Below are positions 33,753 through 44,312 of a DNA stretch of 64,000 bases, piece after piece; position 1 is the stretch's first letter, and every line of letters begins with the position of its first letter. The notes beneath the pieces were generated by a model. It did no database searches. It was not told the origin of the DNA and worked only from the letters and a program-made list of their open reading frames with translations. The DNA lies in contig URSD01000002.1 in the NCBI GenBank assembly GCA_900550395.1, positions 66,604 through 130,603 of the forward strand. The letters run 5' to 3'. A program made the translations under genes and the position numbers. This stretch comes from an uncultured Porphyromonadaceae bacterium. GTDB lineage: Bacteria; Bacteroidota; Bacteroidia; Bacteroidales; Muribaculaceae.

Positions 33753-36224
33753 TCAATGACGCAGATAAGTTTTCTTACCATTGATTATGTACAATCCCTC
33801 AGGCAAAGCCCTGACAGCATCCGAGCCTGCCTCACGAAGCAGAAGTATGCCTTGAAGGTTGTATACGGTATAGGCCTCGCTTTCCTCAGCGGCGACATCG
33901 TCAATGCCTGAATATATCGTGACGGGACCATATGTAAACTCTTCGGTGGAGGTCCAGCCCGCAAAGTCGCTGTGGCGGCGTGTCAGCTGCCCTTTGGCGT
34001 CGTAGCTGTATTCAATATCCATTTCGGGTTCAGTCCTGCCGTCGGGATATTCATTGGAAGAACGGTATCTTATGACGTTGCGCGAATCGTCTACGGTATA
34101 ACTCGTCACATTGTTATATCCATCATAATTGTAATAAAACGTAAGAGTATTGTCCTCCACCTTACATATAGGCTCAACAGAATAATTCAGAACCCAATCG
34201 TTCTTATCCGTGTCCCAGATGTAGCTTATAAGATTTGTTTCCGGATAAGTGACGATATTCGGATCGACACCATGATACTTCGGCTCGAAGTAATCATTAT
34301 ACAGAATAGTTGGCTCTACCGGCATATGGTACTCGAAACTTGCTGCCGGATAGCGTTCTCTCACTTCCTTCAAACTGGGGACCCACTCCTCCAGAGCAGC
34401 AACCCAGTAGTAATAGGTGACAACCCTGTTCAGACCGGGATTGACAACAATCTTGGTCTGCGGTACGATATTGTGTTCAAGGTCAATGGTGCGCTTAATT
34501 GTTACCTCGCTGCCATCGGGCATCTTCTCCACAAGGTCGCGTATAGTGCATCCCGTATGCTTCCATGTATCGGTATCATAGTCGTAGTCGTAATAATCAT
34601 ATATACCCGCCTTATGATCCGTGACGGTACGGTTGCCTCTTTTCATTACTCCTGCCCCGTCATATCCGTAAGAATCGCTGACGGACTTGTCCTCTACTGC
34701 GTCATAAATCAGTTTGGAACTGAGTCTCAGCTCTCCGCCGCCGGGACGTCTGTATTCATTGCGTGTAAAACCGCCTTTGTCGTCGTAAGCCACCTCATAC
34801 CTGAATTTCACCTGATTATTCTCATCAAGCATCGTATACGATGTGACGCGGCCCTCGTTGTCGAAAACACATGTATAATCCATCAGTTCCAGTGTCCCCG
34901 TGAGCTTCGCCCAGTTATCTCCTGTCCAGACGAGCCACGTCTGTAGTCCGTTGTCTTCGTTGATCACGCGCAGGCGCTTGAACTCCGTGCCTTCGCTATC
35001 GCGGTAGCTGTAATCTGCCGTAATTCCGTCCACCTGCGTGACTATGGCATAATTGCCTGTAGTTTCGTCATACGTGATGCCATTCAGGGTATGTGTGTCG
35101 GCATCGAGCAGATAGTAGCTCGTGCTACTTGTTCCGCCGTATATCAGATTTGTGGACTCTGCCCTTACAAAATTGCCTTTGAAATAGGTATAGGTTGTTT
35201 TTAAAGTCGGGAGCAATTGCATTTTACCGTCCACTGTCTGCTGGTAGTATTCAATTGTCCAGCATTCATCGGGGCGCCGGACTGGATCCGTCAGATTGCG
35301 GTAACTGTCGGAATACTCGGTCTTTTTTGTAATGTTCCACTCACCGTAGGAGTTCATGCCGCTGATTACGAAATAAGAACCGTCGCCGGGTACCTCGAAA
35401 TTACTCAGGGTACCAAAACCGGGTACAGCCTCACCGTTCTCATAATTAATATTCCAGCTGCCGCAAAAGTAACCGTTAACATTGAAAAATTCATATAAGT
35501 CATAGGACTTCACCCAATCTCTACCGTCGAAATTTTCCCTATGATAAATTGTATAGTTGTCGGTTTCACCTATTGTATAGGATGTGCGGAAGTTTTTTGC
35601 CTCTGTCGATTCCTCCAGCCACGTAAAACGGTCGGAGCCTTTCGGCGTAAAGCGTTTCCAACGATGTTCAGTTTTCATCTGGTTGGACTCATCATACTGT
35701 ATGGAATATACGGCATAGCCCTCGGTGTCATAATCCACATGGTAACTTGCGTATGACGATTTGTAGTCCTCGGTTTCCACCATTCCATTGGAATGGAACG
35801 TGCGCACATTCTCGTCCTCCAGTGCGGATGTCGATGCATTGGTGCGCGTTTTCCTGTCCCATGCCTTTCCGGGAATAGCCCAGTGGTATTCGGTATTGAG
35901 CACGAGGCCACCTAAATCTTCAGATGCAAGAAAGCCGTACCGGTCGTAGCCATAGGTTGTCACGTTCGGTTCGTTTTCGCCGTACTGTGAAGTGTATTTT
36001 ATCAGTCGGTCCTCTTCGTGCGTCGCTTCTTCTTTCATCACCAGACGCGGAGGTGTTTTCGTGGTGAGCGTCGCTCCGGTCGGAGCTTTTTCAGTCTGTA
36101 CCTGAATAGACGGCTGCGGTTCATATTCGCCGAATCCGGGCACTATCGTGTGCCTCGGCGAAGACCACATGCTGCACGTGCCGGCAGCAACCATGCACAC
36201 GGCAAGATAAAGCGTTTTTTTCAT
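33753..36224 (-). CDS. Large secreted protein with T9SS-like C-terminus, function unknown
   Basis: The 823-residue protein has a signal peptide (about 1-22) and no catalytic domain I recognise. The middle is rich in aromatic, glycine and acidic residues with loose repeats of the form Y-x-Y-D-x2-G and T-x-YxYxxG, like the beta-rich repeat proteins of Bacteroidota. The last 40 residues (YTVYNLQGILLLREA, then LPEGLYIINGKKTYLRH) resemble a type A type-IX-secretion sorting domain or its Bacteroidales relatives. It is probably exposed at the surface or released. It faces the capsule operon tail to tail and has its own promoter. It may be a glycan- or host-binding protein, but this is only inference. 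Confidence 0.75.
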   Translation of the reverse strand: MKKTLYLAVCMVAAGTCSMWSSPRHTIVPGFGEYEPQPSIQVQTEKAPTGATLTTKTPPRLVMKEEATHEEDRLIKYTSQYGENEPNVTTYGYDRYGFLASEDLGGLVLNTEYHWAIPGKAWDRKTRTNASTSALEDENVRTFHSNGMVETEDYKSSYASYHVDYDTEGYAVYSIQYDESNQMKTEHRWKRFTPKGSDRFTWLEESTEAKNFRTSYTIGETDNYTIYHRENFDGRDWVKSYDLYEFFNVNGYFCGSWNINYENGEAVPGFGTLSNFEVPGDGSYFVISGMNSYGEWNITKKTEYSDSYRNLTDPVRRPDECWTIEYYQQTVDGKMQLLPTLKTTYTYFKGNFVRAESTNLIYGGTSSTSYYLLDADTHTLNGITYDETTGNYAIVTQVDGITADYSYRDSEGTEFKRLRVINEDNGLQTWLVWTGDNWAKLTGTLELMDYTCVFDNEGRVTSYTMLDENNQVKFRYEVAYDDKGGFTRNEYRRPGGGELRLSSKLIYDAVEDKSVSDSYGYDGAGVMKRGNRTVTDHKAGIYDYYDYDYDTDTWKHTGCTIRDLVEKMPDGSEVTIKRTIDLEHNIVPQTKIVVNPGLNRVVTYYYWVAALEEWVPSLKEVRERYPAASFEYHMPVEPTILYNDYFEPKYHGVDPNIVTYPETNLISYIWDTDKNDWVLNYSVEPICKVEDNTLTFYYNYDGYNNVTSYTVDDSRNVIRYRSSNEYPDGRTEPEMDIEYSYDAKGQLTRRHSDFAGWTSTEEFTYGPVTIYSGIDDVAAEESEAYTVYNLQGILLLREAGSDAVRALPEGLYIINGKKTYLRH

Positions 36225-36276
36225 GTAATGGATTAAGGGTTAAATGGTTTAAAAATAGGTTTATATACAGTTTTTG

Positions 36277-36308
36277 CAAATTTACGCAAAAATTACCCCC
36301 CCCCGCAA
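36277..36308 (-). promoter_or_regulatory. Promoter for the 823-residue secreted protein
   Basis: On the minus strand TTG (36308-36306) and TAAATTTG (36284-36277) form a Bacteroidota promoter with 21 bases between the elements, about 50 bases before the start codon at 36224. Confidence 0.6.
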
Positions 36309-36332
36309 GTTAATAATTGTTAAATTCAACAT

Positions 36333-36366
36333 AAAACCCTCTGCCGCAGGTACGACAGAGGGTTTT
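36333..36366 (-). terminator. Intrinsic terminator of the etfBA-acyl-CoA dehydrogenase operon
   Basis: AAAACCCTCTG (36333-36343) and CAGAGGGTTTT (36356-36366) are an exact inverted repeat with a 12-base loop, lying 22 bases after the acyl-CoA dehydrogenase stop. Leftward transcripts end in a U-rich stretch. Confidence 0.85.
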
Positions 36367-36387
36367 GTAAGTAAAAGTCTGTATGGA

Positions 36388-38088
36388 TTATGCTTCGTAG
36401 AGCGCCATCTGAGAGGGGTCGAAAGAGGCAATGAACTCGGCATGACGGGCAACCTCGGCCTGCGCCATCTTGGCATAGACGCGGGCGCTGCGTGCGAACG
36501 ACTCCGTGCGGGTGGCGTCGAGCAGCAACAGGTGGCTCATGATGATGTTGCCTGCCATCTCCACAAGGCGGCGTGCCATGAAATCGGTGAAGCGGGTATC
36601 GCCCACGGCATTCACCTTCTCAACGGCCTTTGCATAGGTGTCGGTCAGACCGGCAAGCATTTCTTTGACGTCGGCCAGGCTTTCGGCCACGGGCTGCTCG
36701 GCATAGCTGTTGATGAGGTTGAGATAGGTGCCGGTGGTGACGTGGCGGATTGCCGCTACCACCTGAAGCTGTGTCGTACCCTCGTAGATGCTCGTGATGC
36801 GGGCGTCGCGGTAGATGCGCTCGCAGGCGTAGTCCTTCATGAATCCGCTGCCGCCGTGTACCTGTATGCAGTCGTAGGCGTTCTGGTTGCAGTATTCGCT
36901 GGTCATGCCCTTTGCAAGAGGAGTGAGGGCGTCGGCCAGGCGGCTGTAAGCCTTCATTTCCTTACGCTCGTCGGGCGTCAGGCTGCGCTCCTTGGCGATG
37001 TCCTCGTAGGCCTTGTACAGGTCCACGTAGCGGGAGCATTCGTAGAGCAGCGTGCGCGATGCGTCCAGCTTGGCCTTCATCACGCTTATCATTTCAGCTA
37101 CGGCCGGGAACTCGATGATGGCCTTGCCGAACTGCTTGCGCTCCTTGGCGTAGGCCAGAGCCTCGCGGTAGGCAATCTCGCTGACGCCGACGCTCTGTGC
37201 GGCGATGCCGAGGCGGGCGCCGTTCATCAGAGCCATCACATACTTGATGAGGCCCATGCGGCGGGAGCCGACGAGTTCTGCCTTCGCATCCTTGTAGACG
37301 AGTTCGCAGGTGGGCGAGCCCTTGATGCCCATCTTGTTCTCGATGCGTCGCACGGTCACACCGCCGTCGCGCTTGTCGTAGATGAACATGGAGAGGCCGC
37401 GGCCGTCTCTTGTACCCTCCTCACTGCGGGCGAGCACGAGATGGATGTCGCTGTCGCCGTTGGTGATGAAGCGCTTCACGCCGTTCAGGCGCCATGTGCC
37501 GTCGGGCTGCTCGGTAGCCTTGAGCATCACGCTCTGGAGGTCGGAGCCGGCGTCGGGCTCGGTGAGGTCCATCGACATGGTTTCGCCCTGACATACGCGG
37601 GGGATGTATTTTGCCTTCTGTTCTTCGCTGGCGAATTCATATATCGTCTCGGCGCAGTCCTGGAGGCCCCAGAGGTTCTCGAAGCCCGTGTCGGCGCGGC
37701 TGACGATGTCGGCGGCCATGATGTAGGGAGTAATGGGGAAGTTGAGTCCGCCGAAGCGACGGGGCATCGACATGCCCATCAGGCCGGCCTTGCGGCATAC
37801 GTCGAGGTTGGTCTCCGTTGCGGAAGCATAGTGGGCGTGGCCGTCGGAGCAGCTTGCTCCCTCGTGGTCTACGCTTTCGGCGTTCTCGGCGATCACATTG
37901 CCGCAGATGTCGCCCACGATGTCGAGCACGCGCTCATAGTTGTCCATGGCGTCCTCGAAATCGACGGGTGCGTAGTCGTAGTTCTCGGCGTCGGCATAGT
38001 TGCGTTCCTTGAGCTCTACGATTTTGCGCATCAGGGGATGGTTGAGGTGATGGCGCAAATCGGGATTGTCGGTAAAGAAGTTGGCCAT
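36388..38088 (-). CDS. Acyl-CoA dehydrogenase (long form)
   Basis: This flavoenzyme oxidises an acyl-CoA to the enoyl-CoA and passes electrons to the ETF encoded just upstream. The 566-residue protein is longer than classical 380-residue enzymes because of an extra C-terminal domain (about 430-566) like that of FadE5- and VLCAD-type members. DLTEPDAGSDLQSV (FAD/substrate site), RRIENKMGIKGSPTCEL and the late IYRDARITSIYEGTTQLQ, whose glutamate is the likely catalytic base, are visible. It starts 3 bases after the etfA stop. In fermenting Bacteroidales its in vivo direction and substrate are unknown; acrylyl-CoA or medium-chain substrates are possible. Confidence 0.92.
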   Translation of the reverse strand: MANFFTDNPDLRHHLNHPLMRKIVELKERNYADAENYDYAPVDFEDAMDNYERVLDIVGDICGNVIAENAESVDHEGASCSDGHAHYASATETNLDVCRKAGLMGMSMPRRFGGLNFPITPYIMAADIVSRADTGFENLWGLQDCAETIYEFASEEQKAKYIPRVCQGETMSMDLTEPDAGSDLQSVMLKATEQPDGTWRLNGVKRFITNGDSDIHLVLARSEEGTRDGRGLSMFIYDKRDGGVTVRRIENKMGIKGSPTCELVYKDAKAELVGSRRMGLIKYVMALMNGARLGIAAQSVGVSEIAYREALAYAKERKQFGKAIIEFPAVAEMISVMKAKLDASRTLLYECSRYVDLYKAYEDIAKERSLTPDERKEMKAYSRLADALTPLAKGMTSEYCNQNAYDCIQVHGGSGFMKDYACERIYRDARITSIYEGTTQLQVVAAIRHVTTGTYLNLINSYAEQPVAESLADVKEMLAGLTDTYAKAVEKVNAVGDTRFTDFMARRLVEMAGNIIMSHLLLLDATRTESFARSARVYAKMAQAEVARHAEFIASFDPSQMALYEA

Positions 38089-38091
38089 AGC

Positions 38092-39120
38092 TTATTTGGA
38101 GTTTTTCTTGTAATACTTGATGAGTTTCGGAACCACTTCCTCCATCGGGCCGTTGATGACATAGTCGGCGATGGTGTTTATGGGAGCGTCGGGGTCGGTG
38201 TTGATGGAGATTATGATGCTGCTGTCCTGCATGCCGGCGATGTGCTGAATCTGGCCGGAGATGCCGCAGGCGATATACAGTTTGGGACGTACTGTCACAC
38301 CGGTCTGACCTATCTGACGGTCATGGTCGATGAAGCCTGCGTCGACGGCGGCACGCGATGCGCCCACCTCGGCTCCGAGAGTATCGGCCAGGTCGAAAAG
38401 CAGCTGGAAGTTCTCCTTGCTGCCCACGCCGTAACCGCCGGCCACGATGATGCTCGCGCCCTTGATGTTGGTCTTGGATTTCTCGATGTGGCGGTCGATG
38501 ATCTCCACGGCGTAGTCCTCGGGAGAGGTATAGCGCGAAGCGTCGAGGCTGATTACCTCGCCCTTGTGGTCGGGGTTGTAAACCTCTTTCTTCATCACGC
38601 CCTCGCGCACGGTAGCCATCTGCGGACGGCACTCGGGGTTCACGATGGTAGCCACGATGTTACCGCCGAAAGCAGGACGTATCTGATAGAGCAGGTCCTT
38701 GTACTCCTTGCCGGTCTTGGGGTCGGTGTGGTCGCCGATTTCCAGAGCAGTGCAGTCGGCGGTGAGGCCGCTGTGCAGGCACGAGCTTACGCGGGGACCG
38801 AGGTCACGGCCTATGCAGGTGGCGCCCATGAGGCAAACCTGAGGCTTGATCTCGCGGAAAAGGTTTATCAGCACGGCTGCGTGCGGATTGGAGGTATAGG
38901 GATAGAGGCGCGGGTCCTCTACTTTGTAGACCACATCGGCGCCGTAAGGAAAGAGCTGCTTCTCGATGCCCTCGAGTTTGTCGCCGATGACGAGAGCCTC
39001 CAGCTTGACGCCGAGACGGTCGGCCAGCACGCGGCCCTTGGTAAGGAGTTCCAGACTGACATCGGCCACATGGCCGTCCTCGTACTCGCAGTAAACTATA
39101 AGATTGTTGGTATCTGCCAT
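38092..39120 (-). CDS. etfA: Electron transfer flavoprotein, alpha subunit
   Basis: The 342-residue subunit binds FAD in its C-terminal domain. The FAD-binding signature is seen as ASRAAVDAGFIDHDRQIGQTGVTVRPKLYIACGISGQIQH around residues 245-285, with the loop that contacts the flavin. The N-terminal domain (about 1-200) pairs with EtfB. Together they shuttle electrons between the acyl-CoA dehydrogenase and a further acceptor. It lies 9 bases downstream of etfB and 3 upstream of the dehydrogenase. Confidence 0.95.
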   Translation of the reverse strand: MADTNNLIVYCEYEDGHVADVSLELLTKGRVLADRLGVKLEALVIGDKLEGIEKQLFPYGADVVYKVEDPRLYPYTSNPHAAVLINLFREIKPQVCLMGATCIGRDLGPRVSSCLHSGLTADCTALEIGDHTDPKTGKEYKDLLYQIRPAFGGNIVATIVNPECRPQMATVREGVMKKEVYNPDHKGEVISLDASRYTSPEDYAVEIIDRHIEKSKTNIKGASIIVAGGYGVGSKENFQLLFDLADTLGAEVGASRAAVDAGFIDHDRQIGQTGVTVRPKLYIACGISGQIQHIAGMQDSSIIISINTDPDAPINTIADYVINGPMEEVVPKLIKYYKKNSK

Positions 39121-39129
39121 AATTGTAGG

Positions 39130-40005
39130 TTAGCCTATTGTGTGGTTAGCGATAAGATCCTGAATGAGCTTCTCCACGGCGGCATCGTCGGCCGCATCGA
39201 GCGTAAGGGCTTCCTTGGCGGTGAACACCACGTTGACGATGCCCTTTACCTTTGTGGGCGAGCCGGGCAGACCGATCTGCTCGGGGTCGGCCTCGATGAA
39301 GGCTGCGTTCCACTCTTCGATGTTGAGGTCGGGGCGCTCGGCCAGTTTCTGCTGCTGTTCGGGGCTAAGCGATGCCTTCTCGGAGGGAGATGCGGAGCGC
39401 TTGTACTTCATCACGCGCTTTGCGTTGCGCGGACGGCACTCGGCCGCACTGCCGTTGACAGTGATTACGCAGGGCAGAGGAGCCTTCACGGTCTCCACGC
39501 CATGCTCGAGACGGCGCAGCACGGTGACGTGGCCGTCCTCCAGCGAGAGGATGTCTTCAGCGTATGTAACCTGCGGGAGGCCGAGCTTTTCAGCTATCTG
39601 CGGACCCACCTGGGCCGTGTCGCCGTCGATGGCCTGACGTCCTCCGAGTATGATGTCGAAGTTGCCGAATTTCTTCACGGCCTGGGCCAGCGAATACGAC
39701 GTAGCCAGCGTGTCGGCGCCGCCGAGGCAACGGTCAGTCAGCACTATGCCATGGTCGGCGCCTCGGTAGATGGCCTCGCGGATAATCTCGGCGGCACGCG
39801 GCAGACCCATAGTGAGAATAGTCACGGTGGCGCCGGGATTCGCGTCCTTAAGGCGTAAAGCCTGCTCGAGGGCGTTCAGATCCTCAGGGTTGAAGATGGC
39901 CGGAAGCGCGGCACGGTTGATGGTGCCGTCTTCTTTCATGGCATCCTTGCCGACATTGCGGGTATCCGGTACCTGCTTTGCCAACACAATGATGTTCAAA
40001 CTCAT
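39130..40005 (-). CDS. etfB: Electron transfer flavoprotein, beta subunit
   Basis: The 291-residue subunit has the EtfB pattern: VLAKQVPDTRNVG at the start, NPEDLNALEQALRLKD, GADTLATSYSLA and the signature VTVLRRLEHGVETVKAPLPCVITVNGS in the middle. Relatives that bind a second FAD take part in flavin-based electron bifurcation, but the residues deciding this cannot be judged safely here. First gene of the three-gene etfB-etfA-dehydrogenase operon. Confidence 0.95.
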   Translation of the reverse strand: MSLNIIVLAKQVPDTRNVGKDAMKEDGTINRAALPAIFNPEDLNALEQALRLKDANPGATVTILTMGLPRAAEIIREAIYRGADHGIVLTDRCLGGADTLATSYSLAQAVKKFGNFDIILGGRQAIDGDTAQVGPQIAEKLGLPQVTYAEDILSLEDGHVTVLRRLEHGVETVKAPLPCVITVNGSAAECRPRNAKRVMKYKRSASPSEKASLSPEQQQKLAERPDLNIEEWNAAFIEADPEQIGLPGSPTKVKGIVNVVFTAKEALTLDAADDAAVEKLIQDLIANHTIG

Positions 40006-40050
40006 AACTATATTTGCTTATAGTGATTAAATTTTTTCAAAATTTCTCGG

Positions 40051-40080
40051 CAAAGGTAACAAATTATTGGCTATAATCAA
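40051..40080 (-). promoter_or_regulatory. Promoter of the etfB operon
   Basis: On the minus strand TTG (40080-40078) and TACCTTTG (40058-40051) are separated by 19 bases and lie about 45 bases before the etfB start, matching the Bacteroidota consensus. Confidence 0.65.
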
Positions 40081-40149
40081 AATATATTGTCTGCCTACGT
40101 CCCAAAACTCACGCCAAAAAACATTTTTTGGAAAAATTTCGCCAAATAA

Positions 40150-40181
40150 TTTGGCAGTTTCAGAAATTAGACCTAACTTTG
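40150..40181 (+). promoter_or_regulatory. Promoter of tRNA-His
   Basis: TTTG (40150-40153) and TAACTTTG (40174-40181) form a consensus promoter 18 bases before the tRNA. The -33 element overlaps a small palindrome, GCCAAATAATTTGGC (40141-40155). Confidence 0.65.
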
Positions 40182-40199
40182 CACTCGCAATCAGAAATG

Positions 40200-40276
<77 letters not shown>

Positions 40277-40359
40277 ATGAAATAACGTAACTTTGCAAAA
40301 CTGAATTCAATGCGCGACGTGATGTCGGGCATTGTTTTTTATATAATAATCAGCAACAT

Positions 40360-41145
40360 ATGGACCATATAGACCCCTACATAGCCGAACTGCTCGAAAC
40401 CGAGGCCGCACGCCTGAACGCTCCCGCATTCATCGCCGACGACCCTGTCCAGTTCCCGAGACGATTCTCCGCCCCGACCGACATCGAGGCCGCGGCCCTG
40501 CTCTGCGCCACCATAGCCTGGGGCAAACGGACCATGATATGCCGCAACTGCGAGCGTATGCTCGACATTATGGACAACCGGCCCACAGAATACATCCTCA
40601 GCGGAGAATACGAAGCGCTGGACGATGGGAAGAACATCCACCGCACTTTTTTCCAGGCCAATCTGAAGCACTGGCTGCGCGGACTGAACCGCATATTCCG
40701 CAAATACGGCAGCGTTGAAGGTCTTGCCGCGGCACGAGGAGTTGCCGATGAACCTGCCCCCGCATGGGCACTCGCCCGCGAGCTGAACACAGAGATGGCT
40801 GCCGCCAACGACAGCTGTCACGACTCACGCTGCCTGCCGCAGAATCTTGAATCCACAGCCCTGAAGCGCCTGAACATGGCTCTCCGCTGGCTCGTGCGAC
40901 GCGACGGCATCGTAGACCTCGGCATATGGAATGCCCTCACGCCCGACAAGCTGTACATTCCGCTGGACGTTCACGTAGGCAATACGGCCCGCGACCTCGG
41001 ACTCCTCACCCGTCGCAGCAACGACAGGCGAGCCGTTGAAGAACTCACCGCCGTGCTGCGCCGACTGCGCCCCGACGACCCCGTGGTCTACGACTTCGCC
41101 CTCTTCGGCATCGGCATAGAGGGGAGCAAAGTGAAAGACGCTTAA
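40360..41145 (+). CDS. TIGR02757 (DUF2400) family protein
   Basis: The 261-residue cytoplasmic protein matches a family widespread in Bacteroidota and epsilon-proteobacteria whose function is not established. Seen features are the [29 protein letters not shown] start, a middle [20 protein letters not shown] and the C-terminal [35 protein letters not shown] and [12 protein letters not shown]. The late part resembles a helix-hairpin-helix DNA glycosylase tail, which suggests nucleic-acid binding (inference). It lies just after tRNA-His, and its stop codon overlaps the stop of the RND transporter on the other strand. Confidence 0.9.
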   Translation: MDHIDPYIAELLETEAARLNAPAFIADDPVQFPRRFSAPTDIEAAALLCATIAWGKRTMICRNCERMLDIMDNRPTEYILSGEYEALDDGKNIHRTFFQANLKHWLRGLNRIFRKYGSVEGLAAARGVADEPAPAWALARELNTEMAAANDSCHDSRCLPQNLESTALKRLNMALRWLVRRDGIVDLGIWNALTPDKLYIPLDVHVGNTARDLGLLTRRSNDRRAVEELTAVLRRLRPDDPVVYDFALFGIGIEGSKVKDA

Positions 41146-44100
41146 ACGCCGTTGCTCTGGCCCGAACTCAGGCCGCTGTTGCCATGGAAGAACTTGTCGA
41201 GATGTTTTTCCTTGAATTTCTGGAGTATGACCCAGAAGTTGGGCACGAACAGAGTGCCTACAACGGCATTCACAGCCATACCGAACACCACCGCCGAGCC
41301 GAGGGCCACGCGGCTGCCGGCACCTGCGCCGGTGGCGAACAGCATGGGCATGACGCCGAACACAAATGCGAGAGCCGTCATCATGATGGGACGGAAACGC
41401 ACCCTGCCGGCATCCATCGCCGCAGTGGCTATATCCTGCCCGGCGGCGCGGTAGTCGCGCGCATACTCTACAATCAGAATGGCATTCTTCGCCGAGAGCC
41501 CCAGCAGCAGGATAATGCCTATCTGTGTGTATATGCTGATGCTCTGCCCCATGAATATACATCCCGTGACAGCGCCAAGAATGGCCGTTGGCATTGCAAT
41601 CACGACGGCTATCGGGTCGGTAAGACTCTCGTATTGCGCGGCAAGCACCAGGATAGTGATTATCACGGCCAGAATGAGGACGAATGTTACAGTCGTGCCT
41701 GACTGAGTTTCCTGATATGCCTCGCCGGTCCAGGCGTATCCGTAGTTTTCACCTACGGCATCCGAAATCACCTCTTCCATGGCGGCAATCGCATCGGACG
41801 AGCTCACGCCCTTGGCAGGAGTAGCCGTCAGCGAGGCCGTCTGGTACATATTATAACGGCTCACGGTAGCCGAGCCGAACGACGGCTCCATAGTGGCGAA
41901 TGCGCTGAAAGGCACCATATCGCCCGACGCGTTGCGCACACTCAGAGCCAACACATCGGCTATGCGTCCGCGCGAGGCGGCATCGCCGCGCACCGTCACC
42001 TGATAGACGCGTCCGAATTCCACAAAATCGTTGACGTAGCTGCCGCCCATGAATGCCGACAGAGCCGAGTAGACGCTCTCCAGCGTGAGGCCGCGCAACT
42101 TCACCTTATCGCGGTCCACTTTCAGCGTATACTGCGGTATGGCGCCCTCGTAGAGAGAGCTCACCGACGCTATGCGCGGGTCTTTGGCTGCGGCAGCACG
42201 GATGTCTTCAAGAGCAAGGCTCATGGCCTGCGCACCGCGGTTGTTGATGTCGAGCAGTTGCATCTCCAGACCCGACGACATGCCCAGGCCCGGTATGGCA
42301 GGCGGATTGAGTGCGAATACTATCGGTTCCTGCATCGCGGCGCCGAAGGTCTCGATCTGTCGTATGACTTCGTTTACGCCCTCTCCTTTGCTCTTGCGCT
42401 CGTCCCATGGCTTGAGTATTACGAACATCGAGCCGACGTTGCCGCCCGAACCGCCCCCGAGAAAACTGGTGCCGGCTATAGCCATGACATTCTTGACGGC
42501 CGGAATCGTGGCGACACTGTCTGCCAGACGGTTCATGACCTTCTCCGTGCGGTCGAGCGACGCGCCGGAAGGCAGCTGTACAGAGGCGATGCAGTAGCCC
42601 ATATCCTCAGCCGGGATATAAGACGTAGGCCAGCGCAGAAAGCCCCAGAAAGCGGCTCCCGTCAGCACGAAATACAGCGCGACGGCCACCCAGGGCTTGC
42701 GCACGAAGCGGCCCACGACCTTCATATAGGTGCCGTTGCAGACGTCTTCGCCCTTTCGCCACCAGCGGAAAAGGAAGAAACGCGGCGACTTGGAGGCCGG
42801 CTTCAGGAACAAGGCGCACATGGCGGGCGTGAACGTAAGGGCGTTGAAGCCCGAGAAGGCCGTACTGATGGCAATCGTCAGGGCGAACTGTTTGTAGAGC
42901 TCGCCTGTGATGCCGCTGACAAGGGCGGTAGGTATGAACACCGACAGCAACACGAGCACCTCGCCTATCACAGGCCCCTGCAGTTCTATCATGGCCTTCT
43001 CCGCCGCCTGACGCGGATTCAGTTTTCCTTCGTCAAGCAGGCGCGAGCAGTCCTCCACCACCACGATGGCGTCGTCCACCACGATTGCCACAGCCAGCAC
43101 AAGGCCAAACAGCGTCAGCGTGTTGATGCTGAATCCCATCATCTTCATCACCGCGAAAGTGGCTATAAGCGACACCGGAATAGTGAGCATCGGGATAATG
43201 ACGGCACGCCAGCTCTGGAGGAACAGCAGAATGACTATCATGACGATGAGAGTGGTCTCCAGCAGCGTGACGAGCAGATCGTCTATGGATGCCGTCACAA
43301 ATTCTGTAGAGTTCTGCAATATTCTGACGGTGACACCCGGAGGCAGACGGCGCGAAAGTTCGTCAAGTTTCTTTTCCACGCCCTTGACTACATCCAGAGC
43401 ATTTGCACCCGGGAGCTGATATACACCGATCAGCGCCACCTGCTGGCCGTTCACGCGCGCCACCTGGGAGTAATCGCTGCTGCCCAGCTCCACCCTCGCT
43501 ATGTCGCGCAGGCGCAGCATGCCGCCGTCAGCATCAGTGCGTATCACTATGTTACCGAACTGGGAGGAATCGGTGAGGCGTCCGGGCGTCGTTATCGTGA
43601 ACTCGAACGCCTGGCCGGGAGCCGAAGGCTGTGTACCCACCGAGCCGGCCGACACCTGTATGTTCTGCGACTGCACAGCCGTCATCACATCCTGAGGCGT
43701 AAGGCCGCGTGCGCGCATCTTCTGAGGGTCGAGCCACACGCGCATGCTGTACTGGCCGCCGCCGAAGGCCCCTACTCCGCCCACGCCGGGCACACGGGCT
43801 ATCTCGTCCGTTATGTTGATGTTGGCGTAGTTGGTGAGGTACAGGGCGTCGTATCGCTCCGGGTCGTTGCTCTCAAGCGCGGCGAAAAGAACTATGTCCG
43901 ACGACTCGGACATCACCGACACGCCTTGCTGTTTCACCGCGGCAGGCAGCTGCGCGTCGGCCATGGCTATGCGGTTCTGCACCTTTACGGCAGCCTCGTC
44001 AAGGTCAGTGCCGACCTCGAAAGTAATGGTAAGAGAATAAGAACCGTCGCTGCCGCAGGTACTGCTCATGTACATCATATCCTCCACGCCGTTCACCTGC

Positions 44101-44303
44101 TGTTCCAGTGGCACGGCTATGGTCCGTGCCACGGTTTCGGCATCCGCACCGGGATATGTAGCCATCACGCGCACGGTCGGAGGAGTGATGTCGGGATATT
44201 GGGCCACCGGCAGCGTATTGATAGTCAGCACGCCCGCGAGCAGCATCACCACCGCGAGAACGATGGAAAAAATCGGGCGCTCGATGAAAAATCTTGAGAA
44301 CAT
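41142..44303 (-). CDS. RND multidrug efflux transporter, HAE1 family (AcrB-like)
   Basis: The 1053-residue inner-membrane trimer subunit exports hydrophobic or amphiphilic compounds using the proton gradient. The typical 12 helices with two large periplasmic loops are evident. The start [34 protein letters not shown] and the TM4 sequence [20 protein letters not shown] with its aspartate pair (proton relay) are diagnostic. The length equals that of AcrB/MexB. It is the last gene of an adaptor-less overlap: order on the minus strand is outer-membrane channel, adaptor, transporter, with 9 bases between adaptor and transporter. No local repressor gene is seen. Confidence 0.96.
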   Translation of the reverse strand: MFSRFFIERPIFSIVLAVVMLLAGVLTINTLPVAQYPDITPPTVRVMATYPGADAETVARTIAVPLEQQVNGVEDMMYMSSTCGSDGSYSLTITFEVGTDLDEAAVKVQNRIAMADAQLPAAVKQQGVSVMSESSDIVLFAALESNDPERYDALYLTNYANINITDEIARVPGVGGVGAFGGGQYSMRVWLDPQKMRARGLTPQDVMTAVQSQNIQVSAGSVGTQPSAPGQAFEFTITTPGRLTDSSQFGNIVIRTDADGGMLRLRDIARVELGSSDYSQVARVNGQQVALIGVYQLPGANALDVVKGVEKKLDELSRRLPPGVTVRILQNSTEFVTASIDDLLVTLLETTLIVMIVILLFLQSWRAVIIPMLTIPVSLIATFAVMKMMGFSINTLTLFGLVLAVAIVVDDAIVVVEDCSRLLDEGKLNPRQAAEKAMIELQGPVIGEVLVLLSVFIPTALVSGITGELYKQFALTIAISTAFSGFNALTFTPAMCALFLKPASKSPRFFLFRWWRKGEDVCNGTYMKVVGRFVRKPWVAVALYFVLTGAAFWGFLRWPTSYIPAEDMGYCIASVQLPSGASLDRTEKVMNRLADSVATIPAVKNVMAIAGTSFLGGGSGGNVGSMFVILKPWDERKSKGEGVNEVIRQIETFGAAMQEPIVFALNPPAIPGLGMSSGLEMQLLDINNRGAQAMSLALEDIRAAAAKDPRIASVSSLYEGAIPQYTLKVDRDKVKLRGLTLESVYSALSAFMGGSYVNDFVEFGRVYQVTVRGDAASRGRIADVLALSVRNASGDMVPFSAFATMEPSFGSATVSRYNMYQTASLTATPAKGVSSSDAIAAMEEVISDAVGENYGYAWTGEAYQETQSGTTVTFVLILAVIITILVLAAQYESLTDPIAVVIAMPTAILGAVTGCIFMGQSISIYTQIGIILLLGLSAKNAILIVEYARDYRAAGQDIATAAMDAGRVRFRPIMMTALAFVFGVMPMLFATGAGAGSRVALGSAVVFGMAVNAVVGTLFVPNFWVILQKFKEKHLDKFFHGNSGLSSGQSNGV

Positions 44304-44312
44304 GGCGTTGAG

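Noticed and set aside
36274..39858. Very long open frame on the plus strand (1194 codons)
   Set aside because: It lies antisense to the acyl-CoA dehydrogenase and etfA/etfB genes, whose products match known families throughout. Its translation is rich in H, G, A and V in the pattern of a shadow frame of GC-rich coding DNA.
42258..44297. Long plus-strand open frame opposite the RND transporter
   Set aside because: Antisense shadow; the minus-strand frame is a full-length AcrB-like protein with all landmarks.
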